64,000 nucleotides of DNA. It comes from Micromonospora sp. CP22. GTDB lineage: Bacteria; Actinomycetota; Actinomycetes; Mycobacteriales; Micromonosporaceae. Where the stretch lies: the NCBI RefSeq assembly GCF_009712475.1, contig NZ_VCJO01000013.1, positions 1-64,000 on the forward strand, written 5' to 3'. This document shows, piece after piece, positions 1 to 8,831 of the stretch. The notes beneath the pieces were generated by a model. That model searched no databases, had not been told where the DNA came from, and worked only from the letters and a program-made list of their open reading frames with translations. Each line of letters opens with the position of its first letter. Within the stretch, counting starts at the first letter, position 1. Made by a program: the position numbers and the translations under genes.

Positions 1-498
1 CCCGTGGTCAACCGGCACACCGACAAGCCCGCCGCACCTTCAACCGGACCTGACCAACCTCATCTCAAACACGCACTCACCGCCTTCGAACGAGGCAACC
101 TCGACGACGAAGACCCCGAGATCCAAGCCCGGCTGACGAACCTGCGCAAGCAATCCAAGCAACTGCGAGCGGACAAGGCCCGCCTCGAATTCGACCTTGA
201 TCAGCCACCCGTCGGGCCAACGGCTGAGGACCTAGCGACGATCAGAAGTCAGATCGCGGAGATCATCACTACCGGCGGACACAAGGCGAAGAAGGCTCTC
301 TTCGAGGCCCTGATCGAGGAAATCGAGATCTTGGCTGAAGACAGCGTCGTCCCCCGCTTCCGCATCCCGACCGCCACAAACGATCAAGGGCCAGCCCTAG
401 AGCTAGCCCTAGATCAACAATCCACCGACGGTACGGTTCGCGTACCGCCACATCTGGTGGGGCGGGCGGGACTCGAACCCGCGACCGAGGGATTATGA
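1..498 (+). CDS. Serine recombinase, C-terminal part (cut by window start)
   Basis: Only the C-terminal end of the protein is present, because the frame is open to the first base. The visible part is a charged, coiled-coil-like helix region (roughly residues 30-75) followed by a segment ending in VVPRFRIP. I recall this pattern from the tail of large actinobacterial serine recombinases, after the zinc-ribbon domain. No catalytic domain is visible. The frame has no stop before the tRNA gene that lies on the opposite strand, so the last dozen residues (GRAGLEPATEGL) are the antisense of the tRNA and the stop falls in its anticodon region. That layout is typical of an integrase gene sitting at the junction of an integrated element with a tRNA target, which would place the element to the left of the window. 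The family call is by resemblance and could be wrong. Confidence 0.6.
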   Translation, partial: PVVNRHTDKPAAPSTGPDQPHLKHALTAFERGNLDDEDPEIQARLTNLRKQSKQLRADKARLEFDLDQPPVGPTAEDLATIRSQIAEIITTGGHKAKKALFEALIEEIEILAEDSVVPRFRIPTATNDQGPALELALDQQSTDGTVRVPPHLVGRAGLEPATEGL

Positions 499-531
499 GT
501 CCCCTGCTCTAACCGGCTGAGCTACCGCCCC
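455..531 (-). tRNA. tRNA with CAT anticodon (tRNA-Met or lysidine-type tRNA-Ile)
   Basis: Read on the minus strand, the sequence starts GGGGCGG and its acceptor pairs with CCGCCCC at 459-465. A T arm with GCGGG TTCGAGT CCCGC and a D arm with TAGCTCAGCCGGTTAGAGC are present. The anticodon loop is CTCATAA, giving anticodon CAT. A CCA end is encoded at 455-457. CAT can belong to elongator tRNA-Met or to tRNA-Ile modified with lysidine; the variable-arm bases do not settle it by eye. The recombinase frame on the other strand overlaps it, so the 3' half is a plausible attachment site. Confidence 0.95.
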
Positions 532-566
532 GGCACCGGGCCGGATCTTATCCCGACGGCCTCTCC

Positions 567-2264
567 TTACCGGCGTCGCCCTCGCGTGAGCAGCACGACG
601 GGCAACGCGAGAATAACAGTGAGCAGCCATCCGACCACGACCGCACCCCACAGTACGGCGACGTCCTCCTCGGCGGTGGGCTCGATCAACAGGCCGATGG
701 TGAGCAGCAGGGTGAACCCGCCCACCACCAGCGCGGCGAGGCCGCTGATCGTGATCAGCAGGGTCTCCCACCCGGGCCGCTTCGGCCGGTTCAGATGCTC
801 GTGGGCCTGGCGTACGGCACCCGACTGCGGGATCTCCTCCGGGCTGCGGGGCGGCAGCATGATCTGCCGGTCGGCCGGTACCCCACTGTCGATGACGTTC
901 GTCGCCGCCGGGCGGAGGTCGAACAGGGTCGGTTCGATGTGCAGCACGAGCGCGTCGTGGCCGATGAGCTGTCTCGCGCCGTCCGGCCAGGCGAGCATCG
1001 CCGCACAGTCGGCGTAGGTGACGGTGAGGATGCTGTTGGGACGGACGAGGCTGACGCCTTCGGTGCCGACGAGCAGGCGGCTGTTGTCGTCACGGGCGTG
1101 GTAGGTGGTGCCCGACACGGACGACTGGGACGAGGTCGGTGCGGCCGTGAAGCCGGCCCAGTCGGCGCGGGTCCCCTCCGGCACCATCAGCAGTGCCGAG
1201 GCGTACGTCTCGTGGGCGACCTCGTGCAGGTCGGCGAGGGTGACCGCCTTCAGCAGCGCGAGGTGCTCGTCGATGGTGTGGTTCGGTTCGCCGGTGAGCA
1301 GGTTGAGGGCGTACGCGGGCAGCCGGGCGGCGTCGGCCTCGGCGGTGGAGTAGACGTCGATCCGCTTGGCCACCGCGGCGTCGAGGTCGCTCTGCTCGAT
1401 TCGGCCCACCCGTAGTTTGGCCAGCACGTCGATGAAGCCGCCGAGTACGGCGTCCTGCTTCTCGGCCAGCGCGTCGGCGAGGGCCCTCAGGTGTGCCTGC
1501 CCGTCGCCGCGCGGTTCGTACCCGCTGCTGATGGTGTACGAGAGGCCGGCGTCCTGCCGCAACGCCCGGAACAGTTCGCGTTCCAGCACCTCGGCGAAGA
1601 TGCCCGCGGCGGTCCGTCGTCGCACCACCGCGTCGAGGATCACCGCACGGGAGCCGTGCACGAAGTACGCCGGGGTGGTCGGCAGTGCCGACGAGGCGGT
1701 GGGTACGGGCTGGCGGGTGCCGGTGGGCAACTCCAGCCGCAGTCCTTCGGGCACCCGGTCACCGGCGATCCAGAGCACCGCGTTCTCCCGGGTGAACCAG
1801 CGGGCGGCCCACTGGCGCAGGTCCTCGGCGGTGAGCCTGGCGAGCCCCCACTCCGGGTAGCTGCTGAGGCCGTGGTCACGGGCGCCGTGACGCCACAACG
1901 GGATGTCGTCGATGGCGGCGCTTCCCCGGCTGCTCCACTCGGTGCGCAGGATGTCCTTCTCCACCTCCAACCGGCCGGTCGGCAGGTCGGTGAGGTTGGC
2001 GCAGACGGAGGTGATGAAGGTGGCGATGTCCGGCGCCGAGCCTTGCATGTGGAAGGTGGTGAAGGTGGGCCCGGTAGCGCCGTTGAAGTGGTAGTCGGCG
2101 CTGCCCAACGGGGCGAGGACGAGGTGTTCGAGCAGGTGGGTGATGCCGTGGCGGGCCAACGTCTCGTCGGCGGTGCCGACCCGGAAGGTCAGCCCGGCGC
2201 GCATCGGGCCGCCGGTGGGTGCGAGCAGGGTCGGCACCCCGTCGGTTTCCAGGTGTTGGATCAC
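567..2264 (-). CDS. M16-family zinc metallopeptidase with C-terminal membrane segments
   Basis: The 565-residue protein carries the inverted zinc motif HxxEH as HLLEH at about residues 43-47, with Glu109 (in RTEW) a likely third ligand, so it should be an active M16 peptidase. An M16 core covers about residues 1-380, followed by a linker of unknown fold. Two hydrophobic stretches (about 500-560) form a hairpin that would anchor it to the membrane, which is unusual for the family. The start is a GTG at 2262-2264 that overlaps the stop of the upstream gene as GTGA, so the two are translationally coupled and probably work together. A longer upstream reading of the same frame is only the shadow of that neighbour. 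The substrate is unknown. Confidence 0.8.
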   Translation of the reverse strand: MIQHLETDGVPTLLAPTGGPMRAGLTFRVGTADETLARHGITHLLEHLVLAPLGSADYHFNGATGPTFTTFHMQGSAPDIATFITSVCANLTDLPTGRLEVEKDILRTEWSSRGSAAIDDIPLWRHGARDHGLSSYPEWGLARLTAEDLRQWAARWFTRENAVLWIAGDRVPEGLRLELPTGTRQPVPTASSALPTTPAYFVHGSRAVILDAVVRRRTAAGIFAEVLERELFRALRQDAGLSYTISSGYEPRGDGQAHLRALADALAEKQDAVLGGFIDVLAKLRVGRIEQSDLDAAVAKRIDVYSTAEADAARLPAYALNLLTGEPNHTIDEHLALLKAVTLADLHEVAHETYASALLMVPEGTRADWAGFTAAPTSSQSSVSGTTYHARDDNSRLLVGTEGVSLVRPNSILTVTYADCAAMLAWPDGARQLIGHDALVLHIEPTLFDLRPAATNVIDSGVPADRQIMLPPRSPEEIPQSGAVRQAHEHLNRPKRPGWETLLITISGLAALVVGGFTLLLTIGLLIEPTAEEDVAVLWGAVVVGWLLTVILALPVVLLTRGRRR

Positions 2265-3223
2265 GGCCGGCCGCCCTTCGCGTACGCCTTCTTGCGGAAC
2301 CGCTGGAACTCCTCCGCCGGGTCGCCGAAGTAGCCGAACATCGACTCGGCGCCGAGGTCGCCGAGGGCGGCGAACTGTTGTGCCGCCGACGTCCACTCGT
2401 GCATGAGGCAGAAGGCGAGGGCGAAGGTGCTGCGGACCTCGACCCAGCCCCAGTCGTGGCGGAACTCGCGGTGCCACACGGAGCGCTGCGCCGCGTCGTG
2501 GATCGCGCTGCGCACCTGCGGGGTGCGCAGGAATGCCCGCCCGGCGGCCAGGCTGTCGTGGTCGAATGCCTGTTCCAGGTGCGCTTCGACGATGAGGACG
2601 GCGTTGGGCGCGCCGGCGGGTGCCGCGTCGGCGCATTCCCACGCGAAGGCGTACGCCTTCTCCCAGCTGCCGCTCCACTTCGGGCAGAGCTGCTGCAACA
2701 GGGAGCTCTGCGCCGGCAGGTGGTGCGGGTGCCCGGCGGCGAGCCGATCGTAGCGGCGGCGGGCCTCGGACTGGCCGAGTTCCAGGCCGCGGGCGCTGGT
2801 GACGCGCTGGGTCCAGGCCGCCGCGTCCTGCGGGTGGCGGGCGGTGGCCTCGATGAGGATCTGCTCGGCCCGGCGCAGGTGGTCGAAGAACTGGACGAAC
2901 TGCTCCCGGCTGACGTCCTGCGCCCGGCTGCCCGTCCGGATCCGCCATCCGGCGATGATCAGGTGTGCTCCCAGCATGGCGGCGGCCACCGGGTCGTCCG
3001 GTTGCTCGGCGAACGCCTTGGGCAGGAACGCCTCGGCGTGGGGTGCGCCGCCGATCTCGCTGACGAGGGTCGTGCGACCGTGGGCGTCCTGGTCCTCGAC
3101 GAGGGTGCGCAACGCCGGCCAGTCACCGGCGGCCAGCGCGCCACGGGCGGCGGCCACCTGAGGGTACGCGGCCGCAGCGTCGAGGACCGGCGGCGCGGGG
3201 GGTGCGGGCATGGCGAGGATCAT
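2261..3223 (-). CDS. Hypothetical helical-repeat protein upstream of the M16 peptidase
   Basis: This 320-residue protein is alanine-rich and predicted helical, with a look of tetratricopeptide-like repeats (segments such as LRRAEQILIEATARHPQD and AAAWTQRVTSARGLELG). There is no signal peptide or membrane segment. I do not recognise a named family with confidence; it may be related to DUF4034-type proteins. It is the first gene of a two-gene unit and overlaps the peptidase gene by four bases, which suggests a partner or regulator of the peptidase. The start may be the ATG at 3221-3223 or the one four codons later; neither has a clear ribosome binding site, which fits a leaderless transcript. 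Confidence 0.65.
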   Translation of the reverse strand: MILAMPAPPAPPVLDAAAAYPQVAAARGALAAGDWPALRTLVEDQDAHGRTTLVSEIGGAPHAEAFLPKAFAEQPDDPVAAAMLGAHLIIAGWRIRTGSRAQDVSREQFVQFFDHLRRAEQILIEATARHPQDAAAWTQRVTSARGLELGQSEARRRYDRLAAGHPHHLPAQSSLLQQLCPKWSGSWEKAYAFAWECADAAPAGAPNAVLIVEAHLEQAFDHDSLAAGRAFLRTPQVRSAIHDAAQRSVWHREFRHDWGWVEVRSTFALAFCLMHEWTSAAQQFAALGDLGAESMFGYFGDPAEEFQRFRKKAYAKGGRP

Positions 3224-3238
3224 AAGTGATCATCACTT
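3224..3238. promoter_or_regulatory. Perfect 15-bp inverted repeat touching a start codon
   Basis: AAGTGATCATCACTT has 7-bp arms around a single central base and lies directly against the ATG of the helical-repeat gene at 3223. The position suggests an operator for a dimeric repressor of the peptidase operon. No regulator gene is adjacent. Confidence 0.45.
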
Positions 3239-3367
3239 GCCCGGTGGCCCCGATTTCCGCCCGTCCGCGGCGTGCGCGCGGCTGCCGGGTGCGGGCTGGT
3301 CGGCACGTTCGAGGGGACAAACGGCTGACGCCCACCGGTCGTGCCGGTGGGCGTCGTGGTGAGGAAG

Positions 3368-3440
3368 CTCCCCCGTTTGGACTCGAACCAAAAACCTGCC
3401 GGTTAACAGCCGGCTGCTCTGCCAATTGAGCTACGGGGGA
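3368..3440 (-). tRNA. tRNA-Asn (GTT)
   Basis: On the minus strand the 5' acceptor TCCCCCG pairs with CGGGGGA at 3369-3375, and D, anticodon and T arms are complete. The anticodon loop is CTGTTAA, giving GTT for asparagine. The discriminator base is G and CCA is not encoded. Confidence 0.97.
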
Positions 3441-3719
3441 CTGCAACAACGCCCGGAGCGGATCGCTCCGCACCGCGCGCCGGGCACAAGAGTACAGGAC
3501 TCCGGGGGGTGTTGGTCCAGGGGGTTCGTGGGTCGTCCATCGGGCGCTTTGCGGGCGGTTGACCGGACAAATCGTCATCCTGGCACAAGGAGGTATGAGC
3601 GGAGAGCAGGATGGGTAGTTAGCTGCCGACGACAGGACGCAGGCGCGAATCGGTCAGTCCCGCCGCCCCGGGCTTCGGGGAGCGGGACCGACGGCGCGTC
3701 AGGTACGAGAGGAGCCGCC

Positions 3720-4115
3720 ATGCGCGGAAAGATCATGTTCCTTGGCGGGCTGGCTGCAGGGTTCGTCCTGGGCGCCCGTGCCGGCCGGGAGAAGTACGAG
3801 GAGTTGGTGGTCCGGGGCCGCAAGGTGCTCGATCACCCGACCGTCCAGGAGGCGGCCGGGGTCGCGCAGGCCCAGGCGAACCGTCTCTACCACGAGGGCA
3901 AGGACAAGCTCGGCAACTCCAAGCTGGGCGAGAAGCTGCACGCCAACGGCAATGGCAATGGCAAGGAGAAGCTCACCCCCGCCGACGACACGTTCGCCGG
4001 CACGCCGGCCACCGCTGGCAGCAAGTCGGGTTCCGGTTCGTCGAGTTCCGCTTCGACGTCGGCCACCCCCCGCACCAAGCCGTCCGGCTCCGGAGCCAAC
4101 GGCAGCACGGTCTGA
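3720..4115 (+). CDS. YtxH-like small membrane-associated protein
   Basis: The 131-residue product begins MRGKIMFLGGLAAGFVLGARAG, one short hydrophobic segment with the glycine-rich pattern and following ARAGREKYEEL found in YtxH-type proteins of actinobacteria. The middle is an amphipathic helix, and from about residue 75 the chain is low-complexity Ser/Gly/Thr/Lys, likely disordered. The start was chosen at 3720 because GAGAGGAG sits 6-7 bases upstream; the longer open frame runs back into the tRNA-Asn region and has no support. A strong hairpin terminator follows. The function of these proteins is not well defined; a role at the cell envelope under stress is only an inference. Confidence 0.7.
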   Translation: MRGKIMFLGGLAAGFVLGARAGREKYEELVVRGRKVLDHPTVQEAAGVAQAQANRLYHEGKDKLGNSKLGEKLHANGNGNGKEKLTPADDTFAGTPATAGSKSGSGSSSSASTSATPRTKPSGSGANGSTV

Positions 4116-4121
4116 GCAACC

Positions 4122-4161
4122 CGGACGGGCCCGGCCACGCACTGATGGCCGGGCCCGTCCG
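4122..4161 (+). terminator. Hairpin terminator after the YtxH-like gene
   Basis: Sixteen-base perfect arms (CGGACGGGCCCGGCCA and its complement) enclose an 8-base loop, six bases after the stop codon. There is no T-run, as is common in high-GC actinobacteria. Confidence 0.75.
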
Positions 4162-4273
4162 TGCGTCCGCCGGTGGGCGGGCGGGCACCGTCAGCAGGTG
4201 TTGACAGCTCCGGCTTCGGCCGGCCACCGGTCTGAAACACCGCCGTGGAAGACTCCGCACGGAGGTGATGGCG

Positions 4274-5452
4274 ATGGCCCTGGTTCGGCCGGAGAATCCG
4301 CAGCAGGCAAGGCTGGTGCGGCTGCTGCGGGACGAGGGTGCCCGTTCCCGGGTCGAACTGGGCGATCTGCTGGGTCTGTCCCGGACGGCCCTGACCACCG
4401 AACTGAACCGTCTCGTCGCCCGAGGGCTGGTCGAGACCGCCGGCCCGGCGGCCTCCCGAGGCGGGCGGCGTTCGTCGTTGCTCCGCCTCTCCGCCGGGGT
4501 GCGTTTCGCGGGTGTGGTGGTGGCCCCCGACCGGTTCACGGTCGCGATCACCGATGGCGAGTTGAACGTGCTGGCCGAGATGACCGAGGCCGCCGACGTA
4601 CGCGACGGACCGGAGCCGATGATCGGCCGTGCCGTGGAACTGGTCGGCAAGCTTCGCGCCGAGCTGGGCGTCACCGAGCTCACCGGGGTCGGGGTCGCCC
4701 TTCCCGGGCCGGTCGACGGCGGCACCTCGACCGCACCGGCCGTGCTGCCCCGGTGGCAGCGTTTCCCGGTCCGGGACGCGTTCGCCGCCGAACTGGGCTG
4801 TCCGGTGTTGGTCGACAACGACGCGAACGTGCTCGCTCTGGGTGAGCGGCACGCCGGCATCGGTCGTACCGTCGAGGACTTCCTCTATCTGAAGCTCGGC
4901 ACGTCGATCGGCTGCGGGCTGGTGCTCGGCGGATCGCTCTACCGGGGCGCGACCAGCAGCGCCGGTGACATCGCGCACCTGCCGCTGGGCGAGGACGGGC
5001 CGCCCTGTGTCTGCGGGGAGACCGGCTGTCTGGAGGCGTACTGCGGGGACGCCGGGTTGGTCCGGGCGGCGCTGGCGGTCGCCCGGTCGGGCCGCTCCCC
5101 CGTGCTGGCCGCACGGCTGGCCGAGGCGGGCAGCCTGACCGTCGCGGACGTGGTGTCGGCCGCCGCCGTGGGTGACCCGGCCACCCAGGTGCTGGTCCGG
5201 GAGGCCGCCCGCCGCCTCGGTCGGGTGCTGGTCGGCCTGGTCAGCTTCTTCAACCCGGGGATCGTGGTGATCGGCGGGGCACCCGAGGGGCTGGGGCACA
5301 TCCTGCTCTCGGAGATCCGGGGCGTGGTCTACCGGCGGTCGGCGCCGCTGGCCACCGGCACCATGCCGATCGTCCTGTCCGATCTGGCGGACCGGGCCGC
5401 TCTGGTGGGCGCGGCCCGCCTGGCCAGCGAACACGTCTTCACCGCCGGCTGA
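4274..5452 (+). CDS. ROK-family transcriptional regulator
   Basis: The N-terminal 60 residues form a winged-helix DNA-binding domain (LVRLLRDEGARSRVELGDLL). They are followed by a ROK sugar-kinase-like domain with an ATP-loop-like GVALPGPV and the zinc motif CxCGxxGCLE near residue 245. I place the start at the third candidate codon, 4274, because GGAGG at 4261-4265 is then 8 bases away and the protein becomes 392 residues, equal to the ROK protein at 22571-23749, to which it is clearly similar along its whole length. It stands alone and faces the sugar phosphate isomerase gene. It probably senses a sugar and represses nearby sugar-use genes; the ligand cannot be read from the sequence. Confidence 0.85.
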   Translation: MALVRPENPQQARLVRLLRDEGARSRVELGDLLGLSRTALTTELNRLVARGLVETAGPAASRGGRRSSLLRLSAGVRFAGVVVAPDRFTVAITDGELNVLAEMTEAADVRDGPEPMIGRAVELVGKLRAELGVTELTGVGVALPGPVDGGTSTAPAVLPRWQRFPVRDAFAAELGCPVLVDNDANVLALGERHAGIGRTVEDFLYLKLGTSIGCGLVLGGSLYRGATSSAGDIAHLPLGEDGPPCVCGETGCLEAYCGDAGLVRAALAVARSGRSPVLAARLAEAGSLTVADVVSAAAVGDPATQVLVREAARRLGRVLVGLVSFFNPGIVVIGGAPEGLGHILLSEIRGVVYRRSAPLATGTMPIVLSDLADRAALVGAARLASEHVFTAG

Positions 5453-5522
5453 CCGGGCGGTTCGCGGGCCGGATTCCGGCGGTCGAGGCGCAGCTGCGGC
5501 AGGGGCCGGGTGAGGTGACAGG

Positions 5523-5557
5523 CTGCCGGGGGTCGGCTGGCGGCCGACCCCCGGCAG
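5523..5557. terminator. Bidirectional hairpin terminator
   Basis: CTGCCGGGGGTCGGC and its perfect complement flank a 5-base loop, between the convergent ROK gene and the sugar phosphate isomerase gene. Confidence 0.75.
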
Positions 5558-5566
5558 GCCGTGCGT

Positions 5567-6574
<1,008 letters not shown>

Positions 6575-6772
6575 GTGTCCTTTTCCCCTGTCGTGTGGGG
6601 GATTCCGTTACCTGCGGGACCGGGGCGAGGGATGACCGGATGTGGGCAGCCCGACGATGTGCCGGTGGGCGCGGTAGCGCCTGGGGTCGACGGGTTGCGC
6701 CTCCCGTCGACTCACCGGCCACCTCGCGGTCGCCGTCTTTCACTTTAGGCGGGCGACCGGCGGTAGGAAAGA

Positions 6773-6806
6773 GCCCCGGTGCGACGGGTGACCGTCGCAC
6801 CGGGGC
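6773..6806 (-). terminator. Hairpin terminator of the secreted ThuA/lectin gene
   Basis: GCCCCGGTGCGACGG pairs perfectly with CCGTCGCACCGGGGC around a GTGA loop, 15 bases beyond the stop codon of the gene at 6822. Confidence 0.75.
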
Positions 6807-6821
6807 GGTCCCGCTGGTCGG

Positions 6822-8540
6822 CTACGGCAGGACCCAGCGCTGGTTGGCGTTGGTGTGGCAGGTCCACAGGTGCACGATCTGCCCGTCGGCGGAGCTGTTG
6901 TTCGACACGTCGAGGCACTTGCCCGAGTTCGGGTTACGCAACGTGCCGTTCGACTGCGCCGACCACACCTGCGCAGCACCACCGTGACAGGTCCACAACT
7001 GGATCTTCGTGCCATCGGCCGAGCCGGCACCGTTGACGTCCAGGCACTTGCCCAACGCCCGGATCGTCGAGTTCGGCGTCACTGTCCAGGTCTGCGCCGC
7101 GCCGCCGTGGCAGGACCAGATCTGGATCTGCGTGCCATCCGCCGACGAGCCGTTACGCACGTCCAGGCACTTGCCGCCCAGGCCGGTGATCCGCCCGGTC
7201 CGGTCGCCGGTCGGCGGCGGGTTCGTGCCACCCAACTCCTTGATCCGGATGTTGCGGAACGACACGTCGTCGCCGGTGCCGTGGTTCTGGATGCCGATGT
7301 GCCCGGCGAGCGACCGGACCGGGTCGGTGTTCGTGAAGTCGTTGATCTTCACCCCGTTCAGGAAGACCTGGAGACGCTCCCCCTCCACCAGCAGCTCGTA
7401 GGTGTTCCACTCCCCCGCCGGGTTCAGCGCGGCGTCCCGGGCGGCGAGGTTCGCGGCCTGGAAGCCGTAGATCGCGCCGGTGGTCCGGTCGGCGGCGTCG
7501 GTGGGGTCGATCTGCACCTCGTAGCCGTTGTTCATGGCGGAGTTCGGGTCGTTCGACGGTGGGAAGCCGACGAAGACGCCGGAGTTGTCGTCCCCGGCCA
7601 GCCGCCAGTCCAGTTTGAGCGAGTAGTTGGTGAACTGCTTGGCGCTGTACCAGAACAGTCCCATGCCACCGACCGAGGTCAGGGTGGCGTCGGAGTTGGT
7701 GAAGCTGCCCGGCCCGGCCTGGGACCAGCCGTTGGTGGATCCGTTGTAGAGGGTGGTGTAGCCGGTCTCCGGTCGGCAGTCGGCGTTGGTGCGACCAGCC
7801 GCGTACCGGATGCCGCCGAGCAGGTGCGCCCGGAAGGCCGGGTCGGCGTACGACGCCTGGGTGTGCCCAGCGCCGGTGTAGAAGGACCGACCGCCGTTGT
7901 ACGTCTTGCACCAGGCGATCGGATGGTCGCCACCCATCGCCCCGCCGGAGTACGTCGACTCGTTGAGGTTCGCCAGCACCCGTGCGCTGGCGCGGGGGTT
8001 GCTCTGGAAGTCGTACCACTCGTCGGTGCGTACCCAGTTCTGCGGCAGGTGGGCGGTGGCCGCGTGGGCCCGGTCCTCCACCCGGACGGTGGCCTGCTGG
8101 ACGGCCGGATGGGAGCGGAAGTACGCCCCGACCAGGTTGCCGTAGAAGGACCAGCCGTACTCGGTGTCGGCGGCGGCGTGCACGCCGACGTAGCCGCCGC
8201 CGGAGCCGATGTACGACTCGAAGGCAGCCTGCTGGCTGGAGTTGAGCACGTCTCCGGTGGTGTTGAGGAAGACCACTGCCCCGTACTGCGAGAGGTTGCC
8301 GGTGGTGAAGGCGGCGGCGTCCTCGGTGGCGGTGACCGTGAAGCTGTTCGCCGCGCCCAGGTCACGGATGGTCTGGGTGCCCACCGCGATGGAGTCGTGC
8401 CGGAAACCGGCCGTCTTGGAGAAGACCAGCACGTCGTACGGGGTGTCGGCGGCGCTGGCGGGGGTGGCCGGGGTGGTGCAGGCGAGGACGGCGAAGGCGG
8501 CGGTGGCCACGCCGAGGACGGAACGGAGAAGTCTGCGCAT
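6822..8540 (-). CDS. Secreted ThuA-domain / 3-keto-disaccharide hydrolase (DUF1080) / ricin B-lectin protein
   Basis: The 572-residue protein has a signal peptide ending near PASA-AD (about residue 31). A ThuA-like glutamine-amidotransferase-fold domain follows (about 34-250, with TAGFRHDS and GGGYVGVHAAADTEY). Next is a DUF1080 3-keto-glycoside hydrolase jelly-roll (about 265-435, with FWYSAKQFTNYSLKLDWR) and a ricin-type trefoil lectin (about 448-572, three repeats each with a GKCLD motif and a QxW). It should act outside the cell on a polysaccharide or oxidised glycoside and hold on to carbohydrate through the lectin. The start was set at 8540, where GGGAGAG precedes the ATG; the longer frame lacks a signal peptide at its N-terminus. 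The lectin makes it secreted rather than cytoplasmic like classical ThuA. Confidence 0.88.
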   Translation of the reverse strand: MRRLLRSVLGVATAAFAVLACTTPATPASAADTPYDVLVFSKTAGFRHDSIAVGTQTIRDLGAANSFTVTATEDAAAFTTGNLSQYGAVVFLNTTGDVLNSSQQAAFESYIGSGGGYVGVHAAADTEYGWSFYGNLVGAYFRSHPAVQQATVRVEDRAHAATAHLPQNWVRTDEWYDFQSNPRASARVLANLNESTYSGGAMGGDHPIAWCKTYNGGRSFYTGAGHTQASYADPAFRAHLLGGIRYAAGRTNADCRPETGYTTLYNGSTNGWSQAGPGSFTNSDATLTSVGGMGLFWYSAKQFTNYSLKLDWRLAGDDNSGVFVGFPPSNDPNSAMNNGYEVQIDPTDAADRTTGAIYGFQAANLAARDAALNPAGEWNTYELLVEGERLQVFLNGVKINDFTNTDPVRSLAGHIGIQNHGTGDDVSFRNIRIKELGGTNPPPTGDRTGRITGLGGKCLDVRNGSSADGTQIQIWSCHGGAAQTWTVTPNSTIRALGKCLDVNGAGSADGTKIQLWTCHGGAAQVWSAQSNGTLRNPNSGKCLDVSNNSSADGQIVHLWTCHTNANQRWVLP

Positions 8541-8564
8541 CTCGCTCTCCCAAACGATCGTCGT

Positions 8565-8618
8565 GTTAGGAGGGGCCCCTTGTACAACGCTAGGCGTTAA
8601 TAAGGTGCCCTTCCTTGC
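8565..8618. repeat. 54-bp palindromic intergenic repeat, copy 1
   Basis: Copy 1 of a family with the same 54-base length at four places in the window. It holds a first arm with AGGGGCCCCTT, a centre AACGCTAGGCGTT, and a second arm with GTGCCCTTCCTT, each arm itself nearly self-complementary. It lies in the 5' region of the secreted ThuA/lectin gene. This is the most diverged copy. Confidence 0.7.
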
Positions 8619-8715
8619 AGCTAGGGCGGGAGTGCTGTCCCTTCCTGACGGGAACGCCGAGGGGGATGCCGTGCCACCGGTTCGACGAAACAAGTAGGAC
8701 TTGGCACAGACATTA

Positions 8716-8728
8716 AACGTCATACGTT
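8716..8728. promoter_or_regulatory. Inverted repeat AACGTcatACGTT in the ThuA/lectin upstream region
   Basis: Five-base arms around a three-base spacer in an A/T-rich stretch (about 8708-8752) of otherwise GC-rich DNA, 176 bases upstream of the secreted protein's start. It may be an operator next to a promoter. The rest of 8541-8831 contains the repeat element and no gene that I can support. Confidence 0.3.
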
Positions 8729-8831
8729 GATGTGTCTATATCTTTCGCCGGTCGGATGTGGACTTTCGTCAGTTCGATCAAAAGCCCGTACGACAGGGCA
8801 CCGACAGTCCAACGCCCCCGGGCGGCGGCCG

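Noticed and set aside
493..771. Open frame across the tRNA and the peptidase 3' end
   Set aside because: It is antisense or out of frame to the tRNA and the M16 gene and lacks any domain.
3426..3719. Longer start of the YtxH-like gene
   Set aside because: The extra codons run out of the tRNA-Asn gene, have no ribosome binding site and no protein-like sequence, while 3720 has GAGAGGAG.
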